NCBI GenBank assembly: GCA_027452205.1
Contig: DAIDGV010000024.1
Span: forward strand, 590,750 to 654,749
From: a candidate division FCPU426 bacterium
GTDB lineage: Bacteria > Oederibacteriota > Muellerivitia > Muellerivitales > Muellerivitaceae
Direction: 5' to 3'
DNA length: 64,000 bases
A program made the translations under genes and the position numbers. Shown here piece after piece: positions 49,930 through 58,098 of this stretch. Every line of letters starts with the position of its first letter. Position 1 is the stretch's first letter. The notes under the pieces were generated by a model, which was not told the DNA's origin, did no database searches, and was given only the letters and a program-made list of their open reading frames with translations.

Positions 49930-50409
49930 ATGATCAAGCAAGCGTTGAAGCTGATGGTGCTGGCAGTCTTGGTAGCGGGACCCGCGATGGTTTTGGCGGG
50001 CACCTCAAAATTGACGGCGGTGGCCGAAATGAACCCTACGGCCGGCAACAAAGTCCAGGGCGAGATCAAGTTCATCCAAGAAAAAGGCTATGTGTTGGTG
50101 GAGGCTTACCTGGAAAACCTGACCCCGGGCGCGCACCCTTTCCATGTCCATGAGAAGGGCGATTGTTCCGCCGCGGACGCCAGCTCGGCGGGCGGTCATT
50201 TCAATCCGCAAAAAGGGAAGGTCGACACCGCGGACCTGGGCAAATTGACACCCGATAACAAAGGCACCGTTCACTATAAGTACAAAGATAAGTTGATCCA
50301 CCTGACGGGTGCGAACAGCATTGTTGGCCACTCGGTCGTGATCCACGCCAGCGGCTCGCCGGCCCGGATCGCCTGCGGGGTCATTCAAATATTGCAAGAT
50401 AACAAGTAA
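49930..50409 (+). CDS. Exported Cu-only-type superoxide dismutase
   Basis: 159 residues from the ATG at 49930, with GAGGAGGG upstream. Signal peptide, then a SOD_Cu beta-barrel. Copper ligands are H72 and H74 (FHVH), H90 (GGHFNP) and H139 (HSVVIH); the active-site Arg is R146 in RIACG and the disulfide pair is C79/C149. After HFNP the zinc loop is cut to QKGKVDTADLG: the two Zn-binding His are missing and only the Asp (D102) remains. Similar Zn-less enzymes occur in fungi and some bacteria. It protects the periplasm or outside from superoxide. A strong terminator follows. Confidence 0.88.
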   Translation: MIKQALKLMVLAVLVAGPAMVLAGTSKLTAVAEMNPTAGNKVQGEIKFIQEKGYVLVEAYLENLTPGAHPFHVHEKGDCSAADASSAGGHFNPQKGKVDTADLGKLTPDNKGTVHYKYKDKLIHLTGANSIVGHSVVIHASGSPARIACGVIQILQDNK

Positions 50410-50427
50410 GCCCTCGAAGTCGCGTCC

Positions 50428-50457
50428 AAGCCCCCGGGAATCCCGGGGGCTTTTTTT
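50428..50457 (+). terminator. Intrinsic terminator after superoxide dismutase
   Basis: AAGCCCCCGGG (50428-50438), AAT loop, CCCGGGGGCTT (50442-50452), then a run of T. A perfect 11-bp stem. Confidence 0.93.
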
Positions 50458-50534
50458 ATGCCTGAGTCAGTCAACCCCGGCATGGCGGATTATGTTAAAC
50501 TGACCCCATCGTTGGTGACCTGAAGGAGAGTTTT

Positions 50535-52103
50535 TTGTCCTACTTCACGCCGCACTTCCGCAAGAACTTTTGGGTTTTTTCCCCCTCGGAACTTTTGACC
50601 TCCCTGCTGATCCTCATCTTTTATTTCCTCTCCATGGGCGCTTTTTTCGCCGAAGCGCCGGGCGCTTCCGCGGCGCTCCTTCAAAGTTCCTTCAACACCC
50701 TGCTCTGGCTGGTCTGGATGTATTTCGTCTCGGTCCGCCGTCCGCCGCCCTTTGGCACCTGGGGTTTGGTACGGGGACTGGCGCCTTATTTGGGACTGGC
50801 CCTTTGCTATAGCCTGATGAAACCGCTGGTGCCGGTGCTGCACCCGCAGCTTTATGACAAGGACCTGCACCGGCTCAACACCCAACTGATGGGGAAGGGA
50901 ACCTCCTTTTGGCAGAACGGCCTGGTGGGACACCCCCAATGGACGGACTTCTTTTGCTTCTGCTATTTAGGGCTTTTCGTGTGGCTCTTCGGCCTCTTGA
51001 TCTATCACAGCTGGCTGCGACGGGCCTTGTACCAGCGCTTCATGCTGGGGTTGAGCCTGGTCTATACGGGCGGGTTCATCGGTTATGTGCTATTTCCGGC
51101 CATCGGTCCCCGGTTCGCCTATCCGTCGGAATGGACCTGGCTGCAGGGAGGGGCGATCTTCCATTTTACCCAGGACGTGGTGATGAACATGGGCGCGCGG
51201 TTCGACGTGTTTCCCAGCTTACACGGGGCCATCTCGACCTATCTTCTTCTTTGGCAAGTGCGACATGACCGGCAATCCCTGCTTTGGGGCCTGCCTCTGG
51301 CCATCGGCATCTGGTGTTCCACTTTGCTCTTGGGGTTCCATTATTTGCCGGACCTGATCAGCGGGTGGGTGTTGGCCTTGGTCAGCGCGTTTTTGGGGCC
51401 CCAACTGGAGATCGCCGCGGGGGCTTTCCGCCGGTCGCTGCACCCGCCCCGGATCTGGCTTTTGAACCTGACCGAGGGTTATGAAGAGGTCCATGGTAAA
51501 TTGGCCAGCCGCTTCAGCGTATTGCTGCCCCTAGGCGCGGAGACCTCGCCGGGTCTCGTTTGTGGCGGGGTGCCCCGCAACCGGGGGGAAGAGGCGCTGC
51601 GACAGGCTTTGAGGGATATCGGTAACGGGCCTTTCTGGCTTCGCCCTTCGGACGCACCCGGATCGTACAGTGGTCTGATGGCCCTGAAGCCCCTTTCCCT
51701 GGAACAAGTGGTCCGTATGGTCTTTACCGCGGTCAGTCCCAAGAAGTTCTTTATCGTCCAAAAGGCTTTGAAGGTCACGGCTTTGGGCATTTGCCGGGCC
51801 TATCCCCAAAAAGGTTTTTATCTGTCGGACGTGGATATCCGAATGACCTCGGTGGCCACGGGCGGCGAGATGTACCTAAAGATATCCCCGGAAAAAGGCC
51901 TGCTGAACGGGCTTTTGGACGCGCCTTGGAAATATTTCCCGAAGGAATTTCCCTTGAGGGGTTTTGAGCTTTTTGAAACGGTGCAATTGACCCGCCGTTT
52001 GGCCACCCAACTAGGCCAATATGCCGAGGTGGAGTGGATACTTTCGGAAGGTAAAGTCTATGTGCTGGATGGCCGGCCTGTTCGAGACAAGGAAGTTAAA
52101 TGA
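50535..52103 (+). CDS. PAP2-type membrane phosphatase/transferase fused to a PPDK-like domain
   Basis: 522 residues from a TTG start behind AAGGAGAG. Residues about 1-300 are polytopic and belong to the PAP2/AUR1-like group, with FPSLHGAIS and LGFHYLPDLISG, which carry the catalytic His and the His-Asp pair of lipid phosphatases or inositol-phosphoceramide synthases. From about 305 a soluble domain follows: FSVLLPLGAETSPG, FWLRPSDAPGSYSG, MYLKISPEKG and VEWILSEGKVYVLDGRPV. The last resembles the end of the PEP synthase/PPDK ATP-grasp-like domain. The domain junction sits near residue 305-315. I know no such fusion. It overlaps the next gene by 4 bases. Confidence 0.68.
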   Translation: MSYFTPHFRKNFWVFSPSELLTSLLILIFYFLSMGAFFAEAPGASAALLQSSFNTLLWLVWMYFVSVRRPPPFGTWGLVRGLAPYLGLALCYSLMKPLVPVLHPQLYDKDLHRLNTQLMGKGTSFWQNGLVGHPQWTDFFCFCYLGLFVWLFGLLIYHSWLRRALYQRFMLGLSLVYTGGFIGYVLFPAIGPRFAYPSEWTWLQGGAIFHFTQDVVMNMGARFDVFPSLHGAISTYLLLWQVRHDRQSLLWGLPLAIGIWCSTLLLGFHYLPDLISGWVLALVSAFLGPQLEIAAGAFRRSLHPPRIWLLNLTEGYEEVHGKLASRFSVLLPLGAETSPGLVCGGVPRNRGEEALRQALRDIGNGPFWLRPSDAPGSYSGLMALKPLSLEQVVRMVFTAVSPKKFFIVQKALKVTALGICRAYPQKGFYLSDVDIRMTSVATGGEMYLKISPEKGLLNGLLDAPWKYFPKEFPLRGFELFETVQLTRRLATQLGQYAEVEWILSEGKVYVLDGRPVRDKEVK

Positions 52104-52567
52104 ACTCTTCCCGTTTTCGGGCGATCCTGGGTTCGGGCCTATTGGTCTTTTTTCTTTTTTCGATCCCGCCTCAAGCCAAAGCCGCTAATGAGTTGATCAC
52201 GATACCGGTAGTGGTGGCCGATTATTACGGTTGGGCCTACACCGAAGCCTTCATGGACAAGGCCACCGTTTATGGCTTCACTACCGCCGGGGTGGATGCC
52301 CTGGGTTGGGGGCTTTTGGTGACAACGGGGGATTACGATGCGGGACTGAAATTCGTGAACCTAGCGGGAATGGCCAAAACGATCTATCCGGTGGTCACCC
52401 TTCTAGCCGCCAGTGACCAGGGCACCCGGGAAAGGGCCTGGATCGCCTTGGGCACCCACACCGCGACGCTCTTGACGCTGCAGGTCTTGGGGCAACCCGC
52501 TTTGATCGTGCAGGCCTTGGGTCCCCGGCATGACGCCTATGGGGCCGCCCTCGCTTTCAAGTTCTGA
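52100..52567 (+). CDS. Exported/membrane hypothetical protein
   Basis: 155 residues. An N-terminal leader (GSGLLVFFLFSIPPQAKAA) is followed by a hydrophobic body rich in Ala/Thr/Leu (FTTAGVDALGWGLLVTTG, WIALGTHTATLLTLQVLG), with perhaps two more membrane segments. It ends GAALAFKF with a C-terminal Phe. Its ATG overlaps the stop of the PAP2-fusion gene (ATGA), so it is probably a partner of that enzyme. No family is recognised. Confidence 0.68.
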   Translation: MNSSRFRAILGSGLLVFFLFSIPPQAKAANELITIPVVVADYYGWAYTEAFMDKATVYGFTTAGVDALGWGLLVTTGDYDAGLKFVNLAGMAKTIYPVVTLLAASDQGTRERAWIALGTHTATLLTLQVLGQPALIVQALGPRHDAYGAALAFKF

Positions 52568-52586
52568 TCAAGAAGAAAGAACCGAG

Positions 52587-53510
52587 CTAATCCAAGTTAT
52601 AGGTCAGGCTGGCGGTATAGCCGGTGAAGGCCGAGGTGGTCGGCTGGGAAAAGGTGACCGTACTGCCGGTGATGGGACTATAGACCGTGCCCGCCGGGTA
52701 ATACTCCAAACCCTTTTGATAGCTCAACCCGAAAACGAAATCCTTCAAGAAAGTGATGTCCGCGCCCAAGGTGGTGGAAAGGATCGTGTCCCTTTGGTTG
52801 ACGGGAATTGATTTTCCGCTATCGATCAGTTGGGCCCGGTAAGTGTCCGAGTACTCGTTCTGTCCGTTCCAGGTGAGGGTCAGGAAATCCCAAGGCACAA
52901 AGGCCATGGCGATGCCCTGGGTCCAGCTCCCGGTGTCGATCTCGACGGTCCGGTCCGACTTGGTCACGAATTCCGAGACCGGACCTTGGTGGCCCGAAAG
53001 ACCCACGGCCTCGGTCAGGCCGATGGTGAAGGGATCCCAAAGCTGAAAATTGAGGGTGAGGGTCGAATCCTTGGAATCAAGGCCGGATTCGCCGGCTTGC
53101 CATTGAAGTTCCAACGAAGGCTGGAAGAAGCCGAACCCCAAACCGCCACCGGCAATGAATTGCCCGTAGTTGGTATCGGTTCCCTCGACGATCTGACGGC
53201 CCGCCACCACCCCTAAGCTGAGATAGGTCGTGCCCTCTTCGGTGAAGAGGTCCGTGCCGGTGAAACCCAATTGCCGTTGGATCTGACCGCCCCCCTGGGT
53301 GCTGGGTTGATTGGAATAGGAAATATCGATGGCCCCGGTCCAATGGGCTTTAAAAGGTTTCTCGGGCTCATTGGCCCCGCCGTTGTTGTCGTCATCGGCG
53401 GCGGGAGTGGAACTAACTGTGGGTGAGGGAGTAAGGGTAACAGCTTGTGCGCGAGTCCTTGAAGGATAAAGGAACAAAAGAAGGATTAAGGACAGGGTCC
53501 AATAACGCAT
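52587..53510 (-). CDS. Exported beta-barrel-like protein, unknown
   Basis: 307 residues. The signal peptide (MRYWTLSLILLLFLYPSRTRAQA) is followed by a Pro/Ser/Thr linker and an acidic Asp/Asn segment (about residues 24-48). The rest consists of alternating strands with aromatic girdles (FKAHWTGAIDISYSN, LGVVAGRQIVEG, FLTLTWNGQNEYSDTYR) and ends in TASLTYNLD, like an outer-membrane barrel without a final aromatic residue. It is convergent with the membrane hypothetical at 52100. The function is unknown. Confidence 0.65.
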   Translation of the reverse strand: MRYWTLSLILLLFLYPSRTRAQAVTLTPSPTVSSTPAADDDNNGGANEPEKPFKAHWTGAIDISYSNQPSTQGGGQIQRQLGFTGTDLFTEEGTTYLSLGVVAGRQIVEGTDTNYGQFIAGGGLGFGFFQPSLELQWQAGESGLDSKDSTLTLNFQLWDPFTIGLTEAVGLSGHQGPVSEFVTKSDRTVEIDTGSWTQGIAMAFVPWDFLTLTWNGQNEYSDTYRAQLIDSGKSIPVNQRDTILSTTLGADITFLKDFVFGLSYQKGLEYYPAGTVYSPITGSTVTFSQPTTSAFTGYTASLTYNLD

Positions 53511-53581
53511 AGGGATATCCCGGGTTTTATTGAACGACAGTCATTGGACGGTCCGGCCCGGCAAAAAGTTCGGCTTGGGTC

Positions 53582-54283
53582 TTATTTGTTGTTTTCCGAG
53601 GGAACGTGGATTCCGCATTCGATCTTGTTCTTGCCAGCCCAACGGCCCGCCCGGGGGTCCTCGCCCAATTGAACGGGACGGGTGCAGCATTCGGGGGAGC
53701 AGCCGATGGAAAGATAGCCCTTTTCCCAAAGGGGATGGTAAGGCAGGTCGTGTTTTTTGGCGTAATCCCAGAACATCTTATTGGTCCAATTGAGCAGGGG
53801 GCTAACCTTGACCATCGTGTCGCGGTCCGGGGTCACAAAGGGCCGGTCCTTGCGGGTGTCGGCCTGGTTGCGGCGGATGCCGGTGATCCAGGCTTGGTAA
53901 TCCTTGAGGGCCTTTTCAAAGGGAGCGATCTTGTTCACGGCGCAGCAAGCGTCGGGGTGGGTCTCATAAAGTTTCCCGTTCTTGGCCAGGAATTCCTCGG
54001 TGGGGATCTCGGGTTTCAATTCCCGAAGGTTCAATTTGAGCCGGGCCACCAGTTTGTCGCGGTGTTCCAGGGTCTCTTTAAAATGAAAACCCGTGTTGGT
54101 AAAAAGGACCGGGATGTTCGGGTCGATCTGGGTAACCATGTGCAAAAGCACGGCGCTTTCGGCCCCAAAAGAGGTGGCTAAGGCGATGTTCGGCGAGAAT
54201 TCTTTTACCGCCCAGCGGATGACATCCTCGGGAGTTTGGGATTCAAAGGACTGATTGAGTTGGTCAAAATCGTAAGTTTTCAT
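53582..54283 (-). CDS. cysH: Adenylylsulfate (APS) reductase-type CysH
   Basis: About 233 residues from the ATG at 54283 (GAGCAGGT upstream); a longer frame from 54397 is unlikely. It reduces APS/PAPS to sulfite for assimilation. Landmarks are ALATSFGAESAVLLH (PP-loop), the iron-sulfur Cys pair in DACCAVNK, the second cluster motif near 53681-53707 (IGCSPECCT) and the C-terminal catalytic Cys in IECGIH. The cluster motif has two extra residues and a third Cys compared with the usual IGCxPCTRP. Presence of the CC and C-containing motifs suggests an APS rather than PAPS reductase. No other sulfur genes are adjacent. Confidence 0.93.
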   Translation of the reverse strand: MKTYDFDQLNQSFESQTPEDVIRWAVKEFSPNIALATSFGAESAVLLHMVTQIDPNIPVLFTNTGFHFKETLEHRDKLVARLKLNLRELKPEIPTEEFLAKNGKLYETHPDACCAVNKIAPFEKALKDYQAWITGIRRNQADTRKDRPFVTPDRDTMVKVSPLLNWTNKMFWDYAKKHDLPYHPLWEKGYLSIGCSPECCTRPVQLGEDPRAGRWAGKNKIECGIHVPSENNK

Positions 54284-54416
54284 GACCTGCTCATGATAGG
54301 GCGGGGGTTGCCCAAAAACAAGAAAGGGCACTGGAAGCCCCGGGAAAAGGCGCTTTGACGTTGACCTGGAAAGGGTCCCGTGGCAATCTTGCCGCATTCC
54401 AGATCAAAGGGGTCCT

Positions 54417-55445
54417 ATGAAATTTCCAGCCGTGTTCCTTTCGGTCCTTTCGCTTTCGCTCCTGTTCTTTTCCACGGCCCGCGCGGCGGTAGAGATCAAG
54501 GTTGCTTGCTCCGACGCGGAAAAACCCCTGGCGCAGGCCTGGGCGGGGATCGTCCCCGAGACGAAAGTGAAGATCGAGAGCAAGAACGCCTCGGATGCCA
54601 TCGATCAATTCCTCGGTAAAGGCAGTGATCTGGTGCTGACCGAGCCGATCCTGAGAAAGTCCCAACTGAAGAAGGCCGGCAAAAGGGCGGTGTTGTACCT
54701 GCCGGTGGCCTTGTCGGCTCAAGTGGTGGTCACGAACCTGCCCGGAATCGCCGAAGGCGAATTGAAACTGAGCCCAAAGGTGTTGTCGGACATCTATTTG
54801 GGTGTCATTAAAGAATGGAACGATCCGGCTATCCGAAAATTGAACCCGGGCCTTCTTTTACCGGACCTGGACATTTTCGTGATCCATCGGTCCCACCAGA
54901 ATTCCAAGAACGATCCTTTCCCGGCCTTTTTGATCGAAGAGAACCCCCAGTGGATCCTCAAAAGAGAACAGGACAAGAACCTTCATTGGCCCGCCGGGGA
55001 GAACGTGGGTGACGACGCGAAGGTCCTGGCCAAGATCCGCCAATGGGCGGGTAGTATCGCGGTGGTCGATATGAATATCGCGGTGGAAAAAGGGTTGAAG
55101 GGAGACCGGATCCGGAATATCGCGGGGCAATTTGTGGCGCCGAGCGCCGGTTCGCTTGAAGCGGCCTTGTCCTTGAAAAAAGGGATGATATTGGAACAAC
55201 CGGCGATATTGACCCGGGCGCCGGGGAAGAAAGCCTATCCCTTGACCTCGGTCGTCTGGGCCATCGTGGACGAGAATTACCGGGGCGTTTACCGCCAATC
55301 CCAAAGAGGCTCCGCCTTGGCGGTTTTCCTGAAAGCGGTCCTTTCTCCCGAGGGTCAAAAGAAAACGGCCGAGCTTTTTGGGGCGTCCTTGCCCGCGAAT
55401 TGGATCGATTCAGCTTTGAAAAAGGCCGGACAAGTCCAATATTGA
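54417..55445 (+). CDS. PstS-like phosphate-type binding protein, orphan
   Basis: 342 residues, signal peptide (ending TARAAV), then a PBP-like fold: VEIKVACSDAEKPLAQAW, SDLVLTEPILRKSQ, VLYLPVALSAQVVVTNLP, LSPKVLSDIYLGVIKEWNDPAIRKLNPG, and VIHRSHQNSKNDPFPAFL. The LSDIYLG and WNDPAI stretches are typical of PstS. It would bind phosphate or another oxyanion in the periplasm, but no pstC/pstA/pstB or phoU gene is nearby. Divergent from cysH. A specialised sensor or scavenging role is possible. Confidence 0.82.
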   Translation: MKFPAVFLSVLSLSLLFFSTARAAVEIKVACSDAEKPLAQAWAGIVPETKVKIESKNASDAIDQFLGKGSDLVLTEPILRKSQLKKAGKRAVLYLPVALSAQVVVTNLPGIAEGELKLSPKVLSDIYLGVIKEWNDPAIRKLNPGLLLPDLDIFVIHRSHQNSKNDPFPAFLIEENPQWILKREQDKNLHWPAGENVGDDAKVLAKIRQWAGSIAVVDMNIAVEKGLKGDRIRNIAGQFVAPSAGSLEAALSLKKGMILEQPAILTRAPGKKAYPLTSVVWAIVDENYRGVYRQSQRGSALAVFLKAVLSPEGQKKTAELFGASLPANWIDSALKKAGQVQY

Positions 55446-55479
55446 TCTCAGCAGGATGCCGGAATTTTTTTAGACCCTA

Positions 55480-56367
55480 TTAGGATTCCCAATGGCCTTC
55501 GAGGGAAGCCTTCATGCGGTTGACCAAAGCTTCCATCTCTTTCTTCGTTTCCGGCTTGGGCAAATATTTTCGGTCGCCGTGACCGGGTAAGACCCATTCA
55601 AAGTCGTAATTCAATAACTTGGACATGGATTCGGTCTGTTCCCGCCAAGAGTACCAGGCCACGCTGGAGGAAGCGCCCAGCTGTCTCCGTTTACGCCGCC
55701 ACCAAAGATGGTCCCCCGTAAAAAGATATTTTCCCCGATAAAGCAGCACCATGTGGCCCCGGGTATGGCCCGGTGTGGGAATGATGGTGAAGTCATCATC
55801 CAACTCAAAAGCATGAGTGCCTTCCACGATCCGCTCCGCGTCCTTTTGCGCCCCCTGATCGGCCTCGTGAATGAAGCGCTGGCTGTGGAAATGGGCCGCG
55901 TATTTGCCCGCGTCAGCCACGTCATCCTGGTGGGTGAGGAAGATCCGGGCGATGCCGCCCCTCTTTTCGAACTGTTTGACCAGATGAGGCAGGAACTTGG
56001 GCGAGTCGATGAGCCAGTTGCCGCCGGGATGCTGGATGAAATAGCTGTTCCCACCGTAGGACTTGGGGGAATTGAAACCGCAATAGTGGACGCCTTCTTC
56101 GATCTCTAACGGAAAATCGGCCATCACTTGGGAAGAGTCGTTGGCATGGAGAGTACCGATGGAACCGGTGGGACAGGCCAAAAGGGCCCGGGTGGTCGCT
56201 CGGATCGTTTCCGGGGAATCAGGCTGGACTTTAACAAAGGAATGGGAACCAGCATCGTCGAAAATGGTCGGCGCGAGTTGGCGGCAAGTGTCGCAATCGA
56301 TACAGGTGCTATCGACGAAGAACTCACCGGCTATATTTTCGCGGACTTTTTTCTTGAGATCGGCCAT
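55480..56367 (-). CDS. Ferredoxin-metallo-beta-lactamase fusion protein
   Basis: 295 residues, cytoplasmic. The N-terminal ferredoxin domain (about residues 1-80) has VDSTCIDCDTCRQLAP and ACPTGS, enough Cys for one iron-sulfur cluster. It joins an MBL-fold domain with THQDDVADAGKYA (in place of HxHxDH), TPGHTRGHM, FTGDHLWW and VLPGHGD. The HxDDxxD variant is typical of a subset of ferredoxin-MBL proteins, some in plants. A hydrolase or redox-linked enzyme is likely. The substrate is unknown. Confidence 0.88.
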   Translation of the reverse strand: MADLKKKVRENIAGEFFVDSTCIDCDTCRQLAPTIFDDAGSHSFVKVQPDSPETIRATTRALLACPTGSIGTLHANDSSQVMADFPLEIEEGVHYCGFNSPKSYGGNSYFIQHPGGNWLIDSPKFLPHLVKQFEKRGGIARIFLTHQDDVADAGKYAAHFHSQRFIHEADQGAQKDAERIVEGTHAFELDDDFTIIPTPGHTRGHMVLLYRGKYLFTGDHLWWRRKRRQLGASSSVAWYSWREQTESMSKLLNYDFEWVLPGHGDRKYLPKPETKKEMEALVNRMKASLEGHWES

Positions 56368-56562
56368 GGTTGCCTATTTCAGAATTAAATGAGAACTTGG
56401 ACCGGCACAGGCCCTTTGTTTTGTCTTAAAAAAGGATAGCGCGGCCTGTTTCCTCTTGGAAAACCATCCATTCCCAGTCTCGGGCGGGCTTGAAAGAAAA
56501 ACAAGCCTCTGTTCAAATAGCTGTCTGTCAAGGCGCTCCGATCCCTTCTCAAGAGGTCCTTT
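56368..56562 (+). promoter_or_regulatory. zwf upstream region with candidate promoter
   Basis: 195 bases between divergent genes. TTGAAA at 56490-56495 and TCAAAT at 56513-56518 with a 17-bp spacer form a plausible sigma-70-type promoter 45 bases before the zwf ATG. AAGAGG precedes the start. No palindromic operator was seen. Confidence 0.35.
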
Positions 56563-58098
56563 ATGCCCACTCCCGTTCTATTGGAAAATCCGCTTCGCCA
56601 AGGCCTTTCCAGCGGCCGCACCGCGCCTCCTTGTAGCTTGGTCATTTACGGGGCCTCGGGGGACCTGACGGTCCGCAAATTGGTGCCCGCCCTTTTTGAG
56701 CTTTATGAAAAGCATTTGTTGCCCGTTTCTTTCAACCTGATCGGTATTTCCCGGTCGGTCATTTCGGACGAGGATTTCCGCAAAAAGCTCAAGGATTTCC
56801 TGGCCAAGGCCAAACCCCAGTTTTCCGAAGCGGTGTGGAACAGTTTTTCACAAAATTTCCATTACATCGCCGGTGGTTATGACGATTTCAAGGTCTATCA
56901 AGCTCTTTCCGCCCGGCTGGACGAGCTGGACGAGAAGAACGGCACCATGGGCAACCGGATCTTTTACCTTTCGACCCCGCCGAACGTTTTTGAGGTGATC
57001 ATCTCGAACCTGGGCGCGGCCGGATTGGCCAAAGAAGATAAAGGATTCTCCCGGGTGGTCATTGAGAAGCCCTTCGGCCATGACCTGGAATCGGCGAAGG
57101 AGCTGAACGTTAAGGTGCGCGAGGTCTTCAAAGAGCACCAGATCTACCGCATCGACCATTATTTAGGCAAAGAAACGGTCCAGAATTTCTTGGTCATGCG
57201 TTTCGCCAACTCCATTTTCGAGCCCATCTGGAACCGCCGCCATGTGGACCATATCCAGATCACCGCCTCGGAAGACCTGGGCGTGGGCACCCGGGCCGGT
57301 TATTACGAAAGCGCGGGCATCCTGCGGGACATGTTCCAGAACCATCTTTTTCAAGTGATGTGCCTGATCGCGATGGAACCGCCGGTCACTTTTGAGGCCA
57401 ATGCGATCCGTGATGAAAAATTGAAGATATTGCAGGCTATCCGGCCTTTTGACGAGCATTCAGTCAAACACCTGGCGGTTCGAGGCCAATATGGTCCGGG
57501 GTTCCTGGCGGGTCAAAAGGTGCCGGGTTATCGTGAGGAAGAGGGTGTCAACCCGAAGTCCAATACGCCTACTTACGCGGCCATCAAGATCTTTCTCGAT
57601 ACCTGGCGCTGGCATGGGGTCCCTTTCCTGCTGCGGTCGGCCAAGCGGCTACCCAAGCGCACCACGGAAGCGGCCATCCAATTCAAAGAACCGCCCAACC
57701 TGCTCTTTAAGAACAACCTGAACACACTGACCCCCAATGTGCTTATCATCCGCATCCAACCGGATGAGGGGATCACCCTGAAGTTCGATACCAAGGTGCC
57801 CGGCATGACCATGGAAGGCCGCACGGTGAACATGGATTTCCGTTACGGTACCAGCTTCGCGGAGGGCACTTCCGAGGCCTATGAACGGCTGCTCCTTGAT
57901 TGCATGCTGGGGGACGCCACCCTTTTCATCCGCGGCGATGAGGCCGAGGCGGCCTGGGCGGCCCTGATGCCGGTCATCCACCATTGGGAGACTACCGAGC
58001 CCGAAACGCCTTTCCCCAATTACGAGGCGGGTACCTGGGGCCCGGTTGAGGCGGACAATATGTTGGAGCGGCCCTGGCGGCATTGGAGAAAAGTATGA
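56563..58098 (+). CDS. zwf: Glucose-6-phosphate 1-dehydrogenase
   Basis: 511 residues; oxidises glucose-6-phosphate to 6-phosphogluconolactone with NADP, the first step of the oxidative pentose phosphate pathway. Visible: the dinucleotide-binding GASGDLTVRKLVPAL near residue 30, EKPFGHDLESA, and the active-site RIDHYLGKETVQN that contains the catalytic His-Asp region. The length is normal. It heads a cluster with opcA and pgl, overlapping opcA by 4 bases (ATGA). Transketolase lies 4 kb downstream on the other strand. Confidence 0.97.
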   Translation: MPTPVLLENPLRQGLSSGRTAPPCSLVIYGASGDLTVRKLVPALFELYEKHLLPVSFNLIGISRSVISDEDFRKKLKDFLAKAKPQFSEAVWNSFSQNFHYIAGGYDDFKVYQALSARLDELDEKNGTMGNRIFYLSTPPNVFEVIISNLGAAGLAKEDKGFSRVVIEKPFGHDLESAKELNVKVREVFKEHQIYRIDHYLGKETVQNFLVMRFANSIFEPIWNRRHVDHIQITASEDLGVGTRAGYYESAGILRDMFQNHLFQVMCLIAMEPPVTFEANAIRDEKLKILQAIRPFDEHSVKHLAVRGQYGPGFLAGQKVPGYREEEGVNPKSNTPTYAAIKIFLDTWRWHGVPFLLRSAKRLPKRTTEAAIQFKEPPNLLFKNNLNTLTPNVLIIRIQPDEGITLKFDTKVPGMTMEGRTVNMDFRYGTSFAEGTSEAYERLLLDCMLGDATLFIRGDEAEAAWAALMPVIHHWETTEPETPFPNYEAGTWGPVEADNMLERPWRHWRKV

